Of a DNA stretch of 64,000 bases, positions 54,367-64,000 are shown piece by piece; within the stretch, counting starts at the first letter, position 1, and every line of letters starts with the position of its first letter. This DNA comes from Alphaproteobacteria bacterium. GTDB taxonomy: Bacteria > Pseudomonadota > Alphaproteobacteria > Puniceispirillales > Puniceispirillaceae. The stretch lies in NCBI GenBank assembly GCA_022425485.1, contig JAKMFL010000050.1, positions 23,629-87,628 on the forward strand, read 5' to 3'. Position numbers and translations under genes: made by a program. Below the pieces are notes generated by a model. That model did no database searches, had not been told where the DNA came from, and saw only the letters and a program-made list of their open reading frames with translations.

Positions 54367-55528
54367 GCCTCTCAATCCTATTCCCCCCCTTTCAGATGAT
54401 AAACGCTGGATGCGCCTTGCCTTGCTGATGGCAGCGCGCGCACAAGCACGAACAGCTGAAAACCCGCCAGTTGGGTGTGTGCTAGTATCACGCGGCGGCC
54501 AATTGCTAGCAACGGGTATGACCGGCCGAACGGGCCGCCCACATGCAGAGCAGTCTGCGTTAAATAAATGCATAGATTTTCCCGAACGCCTGAAGGGGGC
54601 CAGCGCTTATGTCACGCTAGAGCCATGTGCCCATCATGGGCAAACCCCGCCTTGTGCTGGGGCGTTGCTGTCCGCAGGGATAGGACGGGTGGTATATAGC
54701 GTTGGTGATCCGGATAGCCGTGTTGATGGGTGTGGTCATGCAATGCTGGAACAAGCTGGCGTGCAAGTTGAATCTGGCCTACTTCAAGACAAGGCACGCG
54801 ATATTATGGCTCGCTTCCTTTTCTCTCAAAATTGGAAGAGACCTGCGATTACCAGCAAAATTGCCCTTAGCTCAGATGGTTTTGTGGCTAAACAGCGCGG
54901 CCAGCAAACTTGGCTAACGGGCCTCACAGCAAAGACATTTGTTCATGATTTGCGCTCTCGGCATGATGGTATTTTAACTGGCATCGACACCATCCTAAGC
55001 GACGATGCACAGCTAAATTGCCGCCTAGCAGGGGATGCTGGTGATAGCCCGGTAAGGCTGGTTATGGATAGCCGCCTGCAATTGCCGCTGGAATCTAGGC
55101 TAGTGCAAACGGCAAAACAAGCTGATGTGCTGGTCTTTACCCGCCCAGATTGCGATAGTGCGCAACGGCAAGCGCTAGAGGCTAAAGGCGTGCAGGTGAT
55201 ACTATGCGAGCCTATAAAAGACGGGCGTCCACATCCTGAATTTGTAGCTGATTTTTGCTGGAAAATGGGGCTTTATTCTATTCTGCTAGAAGCAGGCCCG
55301 ACACTGAATAAGGCTTATTTCGATGCTGGATTAGTGGATAAAATTGTAGAGCTTATTGCGCCAAAAAAATTGCAAAGTGGCTATGCCGGCTACAGCCCCT
55401 CACAAATTAGCCAGCCTTCTATGGCTTTTACGGCAGGAGCAGATTATATAAAGAGCAGCGAGCAGGCGCTGGCAGAAGATAGGCTTATCATCTGGCATCG
55501 GACAGAAAAATACGCCTCTGGCGCTTAA
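54350..55528 (+). CDS. ribD: Riboflavin biosynthesis deaminase/reductase RibD
   Basis: PHAEQSAL, TLEPCAHHGQTPPCAGAL; start overlaps the nrdR end. Confidence 0.95.
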   Translation: MISDLKPLNPIPPLSDDKRWMRLALLMAARAQARTAENPPVGCVLVSRGGQLLATGMTGRTGRPHAEQSALNKCIDFPERLKGASAYVTLEPCAHHGQTPPCAGALLSAGIGRVVYSVGDPDSRVDGCGHAMLEQAGVQVESGLLQDKARDIMARFLFSQNWKRPAITSKIALSSDGFVAKQRGQQTWLTGLTAKTFVHDLRSRHDGILTGIDTILSDDAQLNCRLAGDAGDSPVRLVMDSRLQLPLESRLVQTAKQADVLVFTRPDCDSAQRQALEAKGVQVILCEPIKDGRPHPEFVADFCWKMGLYSILLEAGPTLNKAYFDAGLVDKIVELIAPKKLQSGYAGYSPSQISQPSMAFTAGADYIKSSEQALAEDRLIIWHRTEKYASGA

Positions 55529-55549
55529 TTATAAGGATAACAGACAGCT

Positions 55550-56134
55550 ATGTTCACAGGCATCATTTCCGCGATCGGCCGTATTGATGATATTCAAAAG
55601 CCCGGCGATTGGCGGCTGAAAATCACTACGCCATGGGATTGTGCCAAAATTGATCTGGGCGCATCCATTGCCTGTTCGGGTGTGTGTTTAACAGTGATAG
55701 AGCACGATGCGGACTGGTTTGCCGTAGAGGTTTCCGCAGAATCTCTGTCGCGTACCACGATTGGCACATGGCAGGCTGGAACACAGATAAACCTAGAGCG
55801 GGCCTTGCGCCTAGGCGATGAATTGGGTGGCCATATCGTTTCCGGCCATGTGGATGGGCTTGCCATAATAGACCAGATAACCCGTTCTGGAGATTCGCAC
55901 GAGCTCAAGATTAGCGTGCCAGACGCTTTATCCAAATTTATTGCTGAAAAAGGGTCTGTAAGTCTTGATGGTATTTCCCTGACCGTAAATGCCATAGAGG
56001 GCAGTCGCTTTGGGGTTAATATTATAGACCATACATGGGGGCATACGACGCTTGGGCATGCGACAATCGGCCAGCATTTGAATCTTGAAATTGATATGCT
56101 TGCCCGTTATGTATCACGTCTGATCAGCAGCTAG
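55550..56134 (+). CDS. ribE: Riboflavin synthase alpha chain
   Basis: MFTGII..SIACSGVCLTV, GHIVSGHVDG, VSLDGISLTVN. Confidence 0.96.
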   Translation: MFTGIISAIGRIDDIQKPGDWRLKITTPWDCAKIDLGASIACSGVCLTVIEHDADWFAVEVSAESLSRTTIGTWQAGTQINLERALRLGDELGGHIVSGHVDGLAIIDQITRSGDSHELKISVPDALSKFIAEKGSVSLDGISLTVNAIEGSRFGVNIIDHTWGHTTLGHATIGQHLNLEIDMLARYVSRLISS

Positions 56135-56144
56135 GGCAAAATAG

Positions 56145-57290
56145 ATGATGTCACATGATATGGAATTGGGCCTTTCTCCCATCGAAGACGTAATCGCTGA
56201 TGCTAAGGCTGGCAAGCTGTTTATTCTTGTTGATGACCAAAGCCGCGAAAATGAAGGGGATTTATGTATTATTGGCAGCCATGCTGATGCGCATGCTGTT
56301 AATTTTATGGCTAAATATGGTCGCGGCCTTATCTGTCTGGCCATTACAAAGGAACGTACGGAAAAATTGGGTCTATCCATGATGGAAAGGCGCAATGAAT
56401 CCCGCCATCAAACAGCCTTTACGGTCTCTATCGAGGCGCGTGAGGGGGTTACTACAGGGATTTCAGCCCATGACCGCGCAACCACTATTCAGGTTGCCAT
56501 TGACCCGGAAATGAGTGAACGCGACATTACTACACCTGGTCATATCTTTCCGCTTGTGGCGCGTGATGGCGGCACCTTAGTGCGTGCCGGACATACTGAA
56601 GCGGTTATTGATATCGCTAAGGCTGCAAATTGTGCACCAAATGGCGTGATTTGCGAGGTTATGAAAGATGATGGCAGCATGGCACGCCTGCCAGATCTTG
56701 TAGAATTTGCGCAAGAACATGGTTTAAAAATAGGCGCTATCGCAGATTTAATTGCTTGGCGGCGGATGAATGAAACCTTGGTTACACGGGTAACCGAAAC
56801 CGCGATTGAAACCGAATTTGGCGGGGAATGGCGGTTAATAATCTATCGCAATGATGTAACAGGCGTCGAGCATCTCGTGCTGCAAAAGGGCGAGGTGATG
56901 CCAAACAGCCCAGTGATGGTTCGGATGCATGCGTTAGACCTGATGGTGGATTTGTTTGGCGGCTCGAATAGTTTGCGCAAACATGGAGAGTTGCAACGCG
57001 CGATGACGAAGATTGCTGCGCAAGGTAGGGGCGTAATCGTCCTATTGCGCGAAGCAAGCTCGTCTAGCTTATCTGAGTTGGTTAACCAACAAGCCCGCAA
57101 AAGCACTGATAGCCAAAGTGCTGAGCTTCGTGACTATGGGGTAGGGGCGCAGATACTGACAGACCTGAATATCACCAATATGATCCTGTTAACCAATTCC
57201 AAGCCGAATGTTATTGGGCTTGAGGGGTATGGTTTGCATATTGATGGCTGGGAGCCTGTCACTCATACCAAAGCGAAAAACAAAGGATAA
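56145..57290 (+). CDS. ribB: DHBP synthase fused to a degenerate GTP cyclohydrolase II domain (RibBX-like)
   Basis: RibB: DDQSRENEGDL, ERRNESRHQTAFTVSIEA, GHTEA. C-terminal domain retains RDYGVGAQIL but not the Zn cysteines. Confidence 0.92.
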   Translation: MMSHDMELGLSPIEDVIADAKAGKLFILVDDQSRENEGDLCIIGSHADAHAVNFMAKYGRGLICLAITKERTEKLGLSMMERRNESRHQTAFTVSIEAREGVTTGISAHDRATTIQVAIDPEMSERDITTPGHIFPLVARDGGTLVRAGHTEAVIDIAKAANCAPNGVICEVMKDDGSMARLPDLVEFAQEHGLKIGAIADLIAWRRMNETLVTRVTETAIETEFGGEWRLIIYRNDVTGVEHLVLQKGEVMPNSPVMVRMHALDLMVDLFGGSNSLRKHGELQRAMTKIAAQGRGVIVLLREASSSSLSELVNQQARKSTDSQSAELRDYGVGAQILTDLNITNMILLTNSKPNVIGLEGYGLHIDGWEPVTHTKAKNKG

Positions 57291-57296
57291 ATTTCT

Positions 57297-57746
57297 ATGG
57301 CTGGCCATTTTTTGATTGTTGAAGCCGATTTTTATAAGGATATCGCTGAAGCGCAACGCAAAGGCGCCATCGCTGCGTTGGAGGCCGCTGGTGCAAGCTA
57401 TACGGTTATTGCTGTGCCTGGCGCGTTAGAAATTCCAGCTGCTATTGCTTTTGCATCTGCTGGCAACACAGCTTTTGCTGGCTATGTGGCGTTAGGCTGT
57501 GTTATTCGCGGTGAAACAACCCACTATGAAACAGTTTGTAATGAAAGCGCACGCGCTATAATGGAGCTTACTATCAATCAGCATTTGGCAATTGGAAATG
57601 GTATCCTGACCGTTGAAAATAGTGCGCAAGCTTGGGTGCGCGCAGATATGGAAAAAAAGGATAAGGGCGGAGATGCCGCGCGTGCAGCGCTGGTGATGGC
57701 TGGCTTGCGGGAAAAGATGCTTGCTGGCAAAGGCGCACACGCATGA
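57297..57746 (+). CDS. ribH: 6,7-dimethyl-8-ribityllumazine synthase
   Basis: [32 protein letters not shown]. Confidence 0.95.
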   Translation: MAGHFLIVEADFYKDIAEAQRKGAIAALEAAGASYTVIAVPGALEIPAAIAFASAGNTAFAGYVALGCVIRGETTHYETVCNESARAIMELTINQHLAIGNGILTVENSAQAWVRADMEKKDKGGDAARAALVMAGLREKMLAGKGAHA

Positions 57747-58270
57747 GCGAAGATTTCATTGCGCCAAACTTGCAAGAGCTAGAGACCCGTATTGCTGATA
57801 AAAAAGGCATGCGGCCTGTTGTTTTGCGAATGCGAACCGGCGCCCGTATTGCCGCTGTTCAACTTAACTATAGCGTAGATATAACACAAAGCTCTCTCGC
57901 TGAGGCACTTCCGGAATTCATCTCTCATTATGGTGAGGTGATCGCAAGCCAGCTAAAGGTAAAAAAGATAGATGATGCGCATTTTCAGCATCTAGCGAGT
58001 GGTGTAGCAACAGAAAAAGAAAAGCTGGATAAAGATATTGCCGCCACGCTTTCACAAGGCTGGACTATGGAACGGCTGGCTTTGCACGAGCTATCTGTTC
58101 TGCGTGCAGGTATTTTTGAGCTAAAGGTTATGCCGCATATTCCAGCGCGTGCTGTTTTGTCTGAATATTCTGGTTTAGCGGATATATTCCAATGCGATGT
58201 TGGTTTTATAAATGCCATTTTAGACAAGCTAGCCCGCCAATATCGCAAAATAGAATTGGCGGAAAACTAG
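57743..58270 (+). CDS. nusB: Transcription antitermination protein NusB
   Basis: [38 protein letters not shown]; conserved ribH-nusB order. Confidence 0.88.
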   Translation: MSEDFIAPNLQELETRIADKKGMRPVVLRMRTGARIAAVQLNYSVDITQSSLAEALPEFISHYGEVIASQLKVKKIDDAHFQHLASGVATEKEKLDKDIAATLSQGWTMERLALHELSVLRAGIFELKVMPHIPARAVLSEYSGLADIFQCDVGFINAILDKLARQYRKIELAEN

Positions 58271-58279
58271 CCGCAATTA

Positions 58280-58729
58280 TTAGCGGCGTCTTAGGTTTGA
58301 GAATAGCTGGTCAACAACACTTAACGTATCGCCCGGGGTAGGGGTTTTATATTCTAGTTTCACAATCTCTTTATCAGTGGTTTTGTCTCTGATTTCAATA
58401 GATTCTAGGGTGTTGTTATTATCAAAACTTAAAACAATCAATTCCCGTTCAATGGTTTGCGTGCGTCCAGCAATCGCGGCTTCCATCTTTTGATTGTTAT
58501 AATAAAGACGGCTGCTATCAAACGCGCCTTCAAAACTTGGTGGGCCGAGCAGAAACAGAGCGTCATTGCGACTGGTTTTGCCTATTTCAACTTTGTTCAA
58601 TTCCCCAATTTCGATAAGGTTTCCATGGGTGGTAACCTGAGACTCGCAAGCCTGCAAGCCCGTCAGCAACAACAAGCTAGTAAGCAATAACGTAAAGATG
58701 GAAGGCGCATTTTTCATTAAGTTCATCAC
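58280..58729 (-). CDS. bamE: BamE/SmpA-OmlA family outer membrane lipoprotein
   Basis: Lipobox LQAC; IEIGKTSRNDALFLLGPPSFEGAFDSSRLYY. Confidence 0.85.
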   Translation of the reverse strand: MMNLMKNAPSIFTLLLTSLLLLTGLQACESQVTTHGNLIEIGELNKVEIGKTSRNDALFLLGPPSFEGAFDSSRLYYNNQKMEAAIAGRTQTIERELIVLSFDNNNTLESIEIRDKTTDKEIVKLEYKTPTPGDTLSVVDQLFSNLRRR

Positions 58730-58921
58730 CGTTTATCTTAAAAATAGGGATGTCAGCATAGGGCATAGACCAAACTACCTAACCCTTGATAGTCGAAACA
58801 ATACATCCTGTAAAGCGCAGTCAGCCATAGACGGAACCGCCCAATATAACGTATAAAGGGCTGTGTAATTATTCTACCGCATGACTTATTATTTTATGTT
58901 TGGAGGCTTAAGAAATCGCCT

Positions 58922-59494
58922 ATGTTTAAGCGTTTAAAATCAGCTTTAGGTAAATCTTCCAAAAGTTTAGAAAATCAGCCAGAAGAACGTCTTTACCGAA
59001 AGGTGCTAGAAGCAAGCCGTAACCCGGAGCTTTATACACGTTTTGAGGTAGCTGACACATTAGATGGCCGTTTTGATATGCTGTGTTTGCATGTCGCGTT
59101 GGTCATGCGCAGACTTAAAGCTGCCTCTGATACACGAAGCCCTAATTTTTCCCAAAATTTATTTGATATTTTGTTCGCTGATATGGATTTAACATTGCGT
59201 GAAATGGGGGTTGGTGATTTGGGTGTTGCCAAGCGGGTACGTAAAATGTCGGAAGCTTATATGGGCAGGCTGACCGCCTATAGCCTGTATTTGGATAAAG
59301 GCGATAAACAAGGATTAGCGGAAGCTCTAGCGCGTAATCTAGGCCGTCAAGAACAGGGGGTGCGCGATTGTGATAGGCAATGTGCCGATTTTGTGATGGC
59401 AGTGGCAGCCAAGTTGGAAACGGCAGAAATCGAAGCGCTATTGAGTGCTGAAATCGATCTTGCGCCTATTTTTGCGCCAGAAGTAGGGAAATAA
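58922..59494 (+). CDS. Ubiquinol-cytochrome c chaperone family protein
   Basis: FDMLCLHVALVMRRLK..LFDILFADMDLTLREMGVGDLGVAKRVRKMSEAYMGRLTAY. Confidence 0.88.
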   Translation: MFKRLKSALGKSSKSLENQPEERLYRKVLEASRNPELYTRFEVADTLDGRFDMLCLHVALVMRRLKAASDTRSPNFSQNLFDILFADMDLTLREMGVGDLGVAKRVRKMSEAYMGRLTAYSLYLDKGDKQGLAEALARNLGRQEQGVRDCDRQCADFVMAVAAKLETAEIEALLSAEIDLAPIFAPEVGK

Positions 59495-59496
59495 GA

Positions 59497-60009
59497 ATGT
59501 CTTTTAGCTTAGATCTTAAACTCACCGCTTCGATGATAGCGAAAGGCACGCCCGAAAGGATGAAAATCACTGCATCAGAGGCTGTTTGTAGCGAGCTAGC
59601 AGAACGATTTGGCTATCTTGGCGTCAGCTCCTTAAAAGGTCAGATAGAGGTTCGCCTGCTATCTGCTGCTTGCTGGCAGCTAAAGGGTGTTTTTATGGCT
59701 GAAATTACGCAAGCCTGTGTGGTTTCAGGTGAAGCTGTGGCAGAAGATTTTCAGTTTGAGTTGTTAGAGCGTTATCTTGCGGCACCTGAAAATAGCAACG
59801 CGGAAATTACCGAAGAGATTGATCCGATGGGCGTTGATGTGGAAATGCTGGAAAACGGAATGATCCCTGTTGGCGAGGCGGTTGCACAAGCATTAGCTGT
59901 ACACGCCGCGCCGTGGCCGCGCCATCCTGATGCGCCTATATTAGCACCGCCAGAGGAAGCAAAAGAAGAAAATCGCCCTTTTGCCAAACTTTCTGAATTG
60001 AAAAAATAA
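59497..60009 (+). CDS. DUF177 (YceD) family protein
   Basis: ITQACVVSGEAV..YLAAPE..NGMIPVGEAVAQALAVHAAPWPRHPDA; located before plsX. Confidence 0.87.
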   Translation: MSFSLDLKLTASMIAKGTPERMKITASEAVCSELAERFGYLGVSSLKGQIEVRLLSAACWQLKGVFMAEITQACVVSGEAVAEDFQFELLERYLAAPENSNAEITEEIDPMGVDVEMLENGMIPVGEAVAQALAVHAAPWPRHPDAPILAPPEEAKEENRPFAKLSELKK

Positions 60010-60049
60010 AATTAGTCTTTATGGTTAGCGCGTCATGGAGGGTTTGGTA

Positions 60050-61099
60050 ATGACAAAACAGCCAAAACTGGCTCTGGATGCTATGGGCGGGGATAAAGCG
60101 CCTCGGATAGTTATCGAAGGTGCTGATATAGCCGTCGCCAAAAACCCAGACTTAACGCTGGTTTTTGTTGGGGATGAGCAGCAAATCAGGCCGCTTTTGA
60201 AAACAACGAAACATCTTCGCTCATCTGAAATTGTGCATACTACTGAGCAGATCGCGCCTGAGGCAAGAGTTTCGCAGGCCATACGCGCTGGCAAACAAAC
60301 TTCCATGTGGAAAGCTATCGAGCTTGTAGCCGAAGGCAAAGCTGAAGCGGTTGTTTCTGCTGGTAATACAGGTGCGCTAATGGCGATGTCAAAACTCCAG
60401 CTGCGGATGATAGAAGGGGTAAGTCGCCCAGCCATAGCAGGTTTTTTCCCAAGCAGTACCGGGCAATCTTGTGTGCTGGATTTAGGTGCTAATATCGAAT
60501 GTGATGCGGAAAATTTGATACAATTTGCAATAATGGGTACAGCCTTTTACCGTGACATTTATGGGGTAGAAACACCGTCAGTTGGATTGCTGAATGTTGG
60601 CGAGGAAGATCAGAAGGGTTTTGATTATCTGCGCGAGGCTGCCAAGGTGTTAAATCTTGAGAAGTTGGATGTAAATTATTACGGCTTTGTAGAAGGCTCA
60701 GATATTACAGCCGGCAGTGTTGATGTCATTGTAACAGATGGATTTACCGGCAATGCGGCACTTAAAACTGCTGAAGGGGTCGCCAATCTGTTTCAGTCTT
60801 CTTTGCGGCAAGCCTTTTCGTCAAATATTATGGGAAAGCTAGGGTATCTGTTAGCAAAAGGGGGGCTGGCCTCTTTGCGGGCAAAACTGGATCCCCGCAA
60901 TCATAATGGCGCGGTATTTTTAGGGCTGAACGGCATTTCAGTAAAATCACATGGCGGCACAGATGCTATTGGCTATGCGAATGCGATTAATGTAGCCGTA
61001 AATATGGTTAAACAAGGCTTTATCCCTGAGGTAACGGCAGCTATTGCGACTGCTAATGAGATTTTCGCACAAGAAAAGACAATGAGCGATGATGAATAA
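60050..61099 (+). CDS. plsX: Phosphate acyltransferase PlsX
   Basis: LALDAMGGDKAP, VSAGNTGALMAMS, GNAALKTAEG. Confidence 0.97.
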   Translation: MTKQPKLALDAMGGDKAPRIVIEGADIAVAKNPDLTLVFVGDEQQIRPLLKTTKHLRSSEIVHTTEQIAPEARVSQAIRAGKQTSMWKAIELVAEGKAEAVVSAGNTGALMAMSKLQLRMIEGVSRPAIAGFFPSSTGQSCVLDLGANIECDAENLIQFAIMGTAFYRDIYGVETPSVGLLNVGEEDQKGFDYLREAAKVLNLEKLDVNYYGFVEGSDITAGSVDVIVTDGFTGNAALKTAEGVANLFQSSLRQAFSSNIMGKLGYLLAKGGLASLRAKLDPRNHNGAVFLGLNGISVKSHGGTDAIGYANAINVAVNMVKQGFIPEVTAAIATANEIFAQEKTMSDDE

Positions 61100-62069
61100 T
61101 ACGATTCTTATGGTCGGAGCCGGCAGCTATTTGCCTGAAAAAGTGCTGACAAATGATGATTTAGCGGCCTTTGTGGATACTGATGATGCTTGGATTAAAC
61201 AGCGCACGGGTATTCATCAACGCCATATGGTTGCCGATGGGGAGCTTACCTCTGATATGGCGGTAGCCGCGGCTAATGATGCGCTAACGGCGGCTGGACT
61301 TACCTCAGATGATATCGATATTATTATCGTAGCGACCACGACACCTGATGATACCTTTCCTTCTACAGCTTCTACTGTTCAGCATAAATTAGGAAGTTAT
61401 CAAGCGTTTGCCTTTGATATACAGGCGGTTTGTGCTGGTTTCATATATGCGCTGGGGGTGGGCGAGTCCTTGCTTCGTTCTGGCAAGGGTAGGCGGGCCC
61501 TGATCATTGGGGCAGAAAGCTTTACCAAAATTCTAGATTGGTCAGATAGAACCACCTGTGTGCTGTTTGGGGATGGCGCCGGCGCAGTTATACTCGAAGT
61601 AGCAGACATACCAGCTGAAGATTGGGGTGTTTTATCGACCGTTTTACATACAGATGGTCGTTACCGCGATATTTTATATGTGGATGGCGGGCCTTCTTCC
61701 AGTAAAACGGTAGGGCATGTGCGTATGCGGGGGCAGGATGTATTTAAACATGCAGTGGAAAAGCTTTCTAGCTCGATGAATGAAGTCATAGCCGAAACTG
61801 GCCATGCGCCAACAGATATTGACTGGCTAATCCCGCATCAGGCGAACATCAGAATAATTGACGGCATGCAGAAAAAACTTGGCCTACCGCCTGAAAAAGT
61901 GGTTAAAACGGTCGCCCAGCATGCAAATACCTCTGCTGCGTCCATTCCTCTGGCTTTGAGTGCGGCTACCAGAGACGGACGGGTTAAATCAGGGCATTTA
62001 CTGGCGTTTGAAGCGATTGGCGGCGGGTTGTCATGGGGCGCCTCACTGGTGCGTTACGGTCGTCCCTAG
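61089..62069 (+). CDS. fabH: 3-oxoacyl-ACP synthase III
   Basis: DIQAVCAGFIYAL (Cys), WLIPHQANIRI (His), NTSAASIPLAL (Asn). Confidence 0.97.
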   Translation: MMNNTILMVGAGSYLPEKVLTNDDLAAFVDTDDAWIKQRTGIHQRHMVADGELTSDMAVAAANDALTAAGLTSDDIDIIIVATTTPDDTFPSTASTVQHKLGSYQAFAFDIQAVCAGFIYALGVGESLLRSGKGRRALIIGAESFTKILDWSDRTTCVLFGDGAGAVILEVADIPAEDWGVLSTVLHTDGRYRDILYVDGGPSSSKTVGHVRMRGQDVFKHAVEKLSSSMNEVIAETGHAPTDIDWLIPHQANIRIIDGMQKKLGLPPEKVVKTVAQHANTSAASIPLALSAATRDGRVKSGHLLAFEAIGGGLSWGASLVRYGRP

Positions 62070-62165
62070 GTTGTCCCTGATCTGGGACAGTAGGGATAAG
62101 CCTGAACGCCGCATAGCTTAACTGGCCGAAAAATGTGCATAAAACCATTTGTTGTAACTCATTAA

Positions 62166-62194
62166 TTGACCTTTTATTTTGCCAATGTTAACTT
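62166..62194 (+). promoter_or_regulatory. Candidate promoter abutting the ihfA start codon
   Basis: TTGACC - 17 bp - TAACTT; the -10 box ends 5 nt before the ATG at 62200. Confidence 0.4.
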
Positions 62195-62199
62195 TTCAT

Positions 62200-62490
62200 A
62201 TGAACAAGACTTTAACAAGAAGCGATTTAGCGAACGCAGTACATGAGCAAATTGGCCTTTCTTATAATGAAAGCGCGCAATTGGTTAGCTCTGTTCTAGA
62301 AGAAATCTCGCTTTGTCTTGAGACAGGGGATCAGGTGAAGCTGTCCTCTTTTGGCACTTTTTCGGTTTCTAGCAAGAACGCTAGGGTAGGGCGCAACCCA
62401 AAAACTGGGGTTGAGGCAACGATCACCCCGCGCCGGGTTTTAAGCTTCCGTCCCTCCAATCTGATGAAAAAACGTGTGAATGGCGGCTAA
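62200..62490 (+). CDS. ihfA: Integration host factor subunit alpha
   Basis: [51 protein letters not shown]. Confidence 0.94.
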   Translation: MNKTLTRSDLANAVHEQIGLSYNESAQLVSSVLEEISLCLETGDQVKLSSFGTFSVSSKNARVGRNPKTGVEATITPRRVLSFRPSNLMKKRVNGG

Positions 62491-62936
62491 TGGTACAAAA
62501 AGCTGCCTCAGCCTATAAAACTATTTCCGAAGTATCTGCTGCCCTTGATGTGCCCGCGCATGTGTTGCGCTTTTGGGAAACAAAGTTCAGTCAGCTTAAG
62601 CCTATGAAACGCAGCGGTGGGCGGCGATATTACCGCCAAGAAGATATTGCCTTGCTGCAAACGATTAAAGCGCTTCTCTATGATGAGGGATATACAATAA
62701 AGGGGGCGCAAGCGAGCCTGTCTAAGCGCCGCAAATCAGAGGCTAATGCCAGTGGTAATGTCAGTGCTAATGTCAATGCTGGCGTAAATATAGGCCAAAA
62801 CGCTGGCCAAAATATTGGCGGAAGAGACGCGGTGGAGGCACAGGCTGCGCGATCTACCCCTGCGAACCTCTCAGAAGCAGCGCGCCTGCTTAGCCAAGCA
62901 CAAGGGCGCATAGATACGCTGTTAGCCCAGCTTTAA
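62490..62936 (+). CDS. MerR family transcriptional regulator
   Basis: FKTISEVS-type start, [36 protein letters not shown]. Confidence 0.93.
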   Translation: MVQKAASAYKTISEVSAALDVPAHVLRFWETKFSQLKPMKRSGGRRYYRQEDIALLQTIKALLYDEGYTIKGAQASLSKRRKSEANASGNVSANVNAGVNIGQNAGQNIGGRDAVEAQAARSTPANLSEAARLLSQAQGRIDTLLAQL

Positions 62937-63022
62937 TCCAGCTTTAGCCTAACTTTCAATTAGGCTTTCAATTAGGCTTTCTCTTGCTTCTAAATTTACA
63001 ACTAGCTATAAATGGCAAAGTC

Positions 63023-63098
63023 GGAGTGTAGCGCAGCCTGGTAGCGCACTATACTGGGGGTGTAGGGGGCGTGGGTTCAAATCCCGCCACTCCGACCA
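63023..63098 (+). tRNA. tRNA-Pro(GGG)
   Basis: Cloverleaf CGGAGTG...CACTCCG ACCA; anticodon loop CTGGGGG. Confidence 0.93.
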
Positions 63099-63213
63099 AT
63101 TCATTACTTAGTGTTTTTCAATAGGTTAATGCTTTATTTTCATATGTGGCGTGGGCTTGAATCTAGTTAAAATTAGCTGGATGAGGCCATAAATGTGGCC
63201 AAACGAGGTCAAA

Positions 63214-64000
63214 ATGCCATCAATTGATAAGTGCAGGGGACGCTGGTCCTGCCGAGTAAGAAAGAAAAATGGTTCTTCGATTCGTAAGACCTTTAATACG
63301 CAAAAAGAAGCTTTAGCCTGGGGTGCTCAAAAAGAATTATAAATAGAACAAGGGAAGCTTTCAAAAATAGAGACTGTTAGTTTTGCTGGCGTTTGCAGAT
63401 TGTATTTAAAACTTTTCACTCCCCATAAAGCCTCATCTACACAAAATTACGAAAATATCACCTTAGGTAAAATATGCAGAGAGGCATGGGCAAATAAGCC
63501 TCTGCACGATTTATCTGCAAGCGATTTGTTACTTTGGAGGGAACAAAGAGGCAAAAAGGCTAGTCAAAATACCATCAGGCGTGAGGTGTCTGCAATTCGT
63601 GTCGTTGCGTATGCTGCAGAGAAAATGGGCATCAATTTAGATTTGAAAATCTTTATGCTCATTAATAAGCCAAAGGTAGTGCCACGTATTCCCAGAAGAA
63701 TTACCGAAGATGATATGCTCAAGCTATTTGCAGCTGCTGATGACGGGGCTAGTCGTAATGACTACCTCAAGCATTTAATTCGGCTTGCCGTTGAGACAGG
63801 CATGAGAAGAGGGGAGCTACTGGACATTGAATGGAGAGATGTCGATTTAAGCAGGGGGTTCATAATTATTCCTGCAATAAAAACTAAAACTAGGCGACAA
63901 AGAGACATACCACTTACCTCAAAAGCACAAAGGGTTGCAGAAGCTTTGTGGAACAAACGAGCAGATGAGCCCCGGTTGTTTAATGTTACTGGTAATGCGG
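63214..64000 (+). pseudogene. Phage-type tyrosine recombinase/integrase interrupted by in-frame TAA (63340-63342); runs off window
   Basis: Frame from ATG 63214: MPSIDKCRGRWSCRVRKKNGSSIRKTFNTQKEALAWGAQKEL*IEQGKLSKIET...ETGMRRGELLDIEWRDVDLSRGFIIIPAIKTKTRRQRDIPLT. It lies directly after a tRNA gene. Confidence 0.75.

Overview
The 64 kb window looks like core chromosome of a marine-type alphaproteobacterium. The gene content and roughly 50% GC suggest a SAR116/Puniceispirillum-like lineage, which is inference only. Gene order: LysM fragment, PSD-family protein, YnjF-like CDP-alcohol phosphatidyltransferase, orphan CoxL-like molybdoenzyme, msrB, EF-hand protein(-), aroE, gcrA/pepN, DEAD-box helicase(-), alpha/beta hydrolase, parE(-), glnBA(-), aminotransferase(-), tRNA-His, tRNA-Leu, tig, clpP, clpX, lon, hup, tRNA-Val, aldo/keto reductase, ABM-domain protein, DUF3426-like protein(-), tRNA-Asp, sulfatase, lrgAB-like pair, GST(-), SDR(-), sulfopyruvate decarboxylase comDE-like pair, complete nuoA-N, birA, coaX, rnj, mce, DUF1467, rpiB, glyA, nrdR, ribD/ribE/ribB(A)/ribH, nusB, bamE-like(-), ubiquinol-cyt c chaperone, DUF177, plsX, fabH, ihfA, merR, tRNA-Pro, and a tyrosine integrase with an in-frame stop. 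I found no convincing new multi-gene defence or mobile system. The best second-look items are smaller: a PSD homologue lacking the pyruvoyl-forming GS motif; a helicase whose only plausible start is AUU; a coding-like ORF with an ideal SD but AGG where the start should be; a trigger factor with a His/Asp metal-binding-like insert and a histone-H1-like tail; an unexplained foldable element after msrB; recurrent short tandem duplications spanning stop codons; a RibBA whose GTP cyclohydrolase II half has lost its zinc cysteines; and a possible organosulfonate locus.
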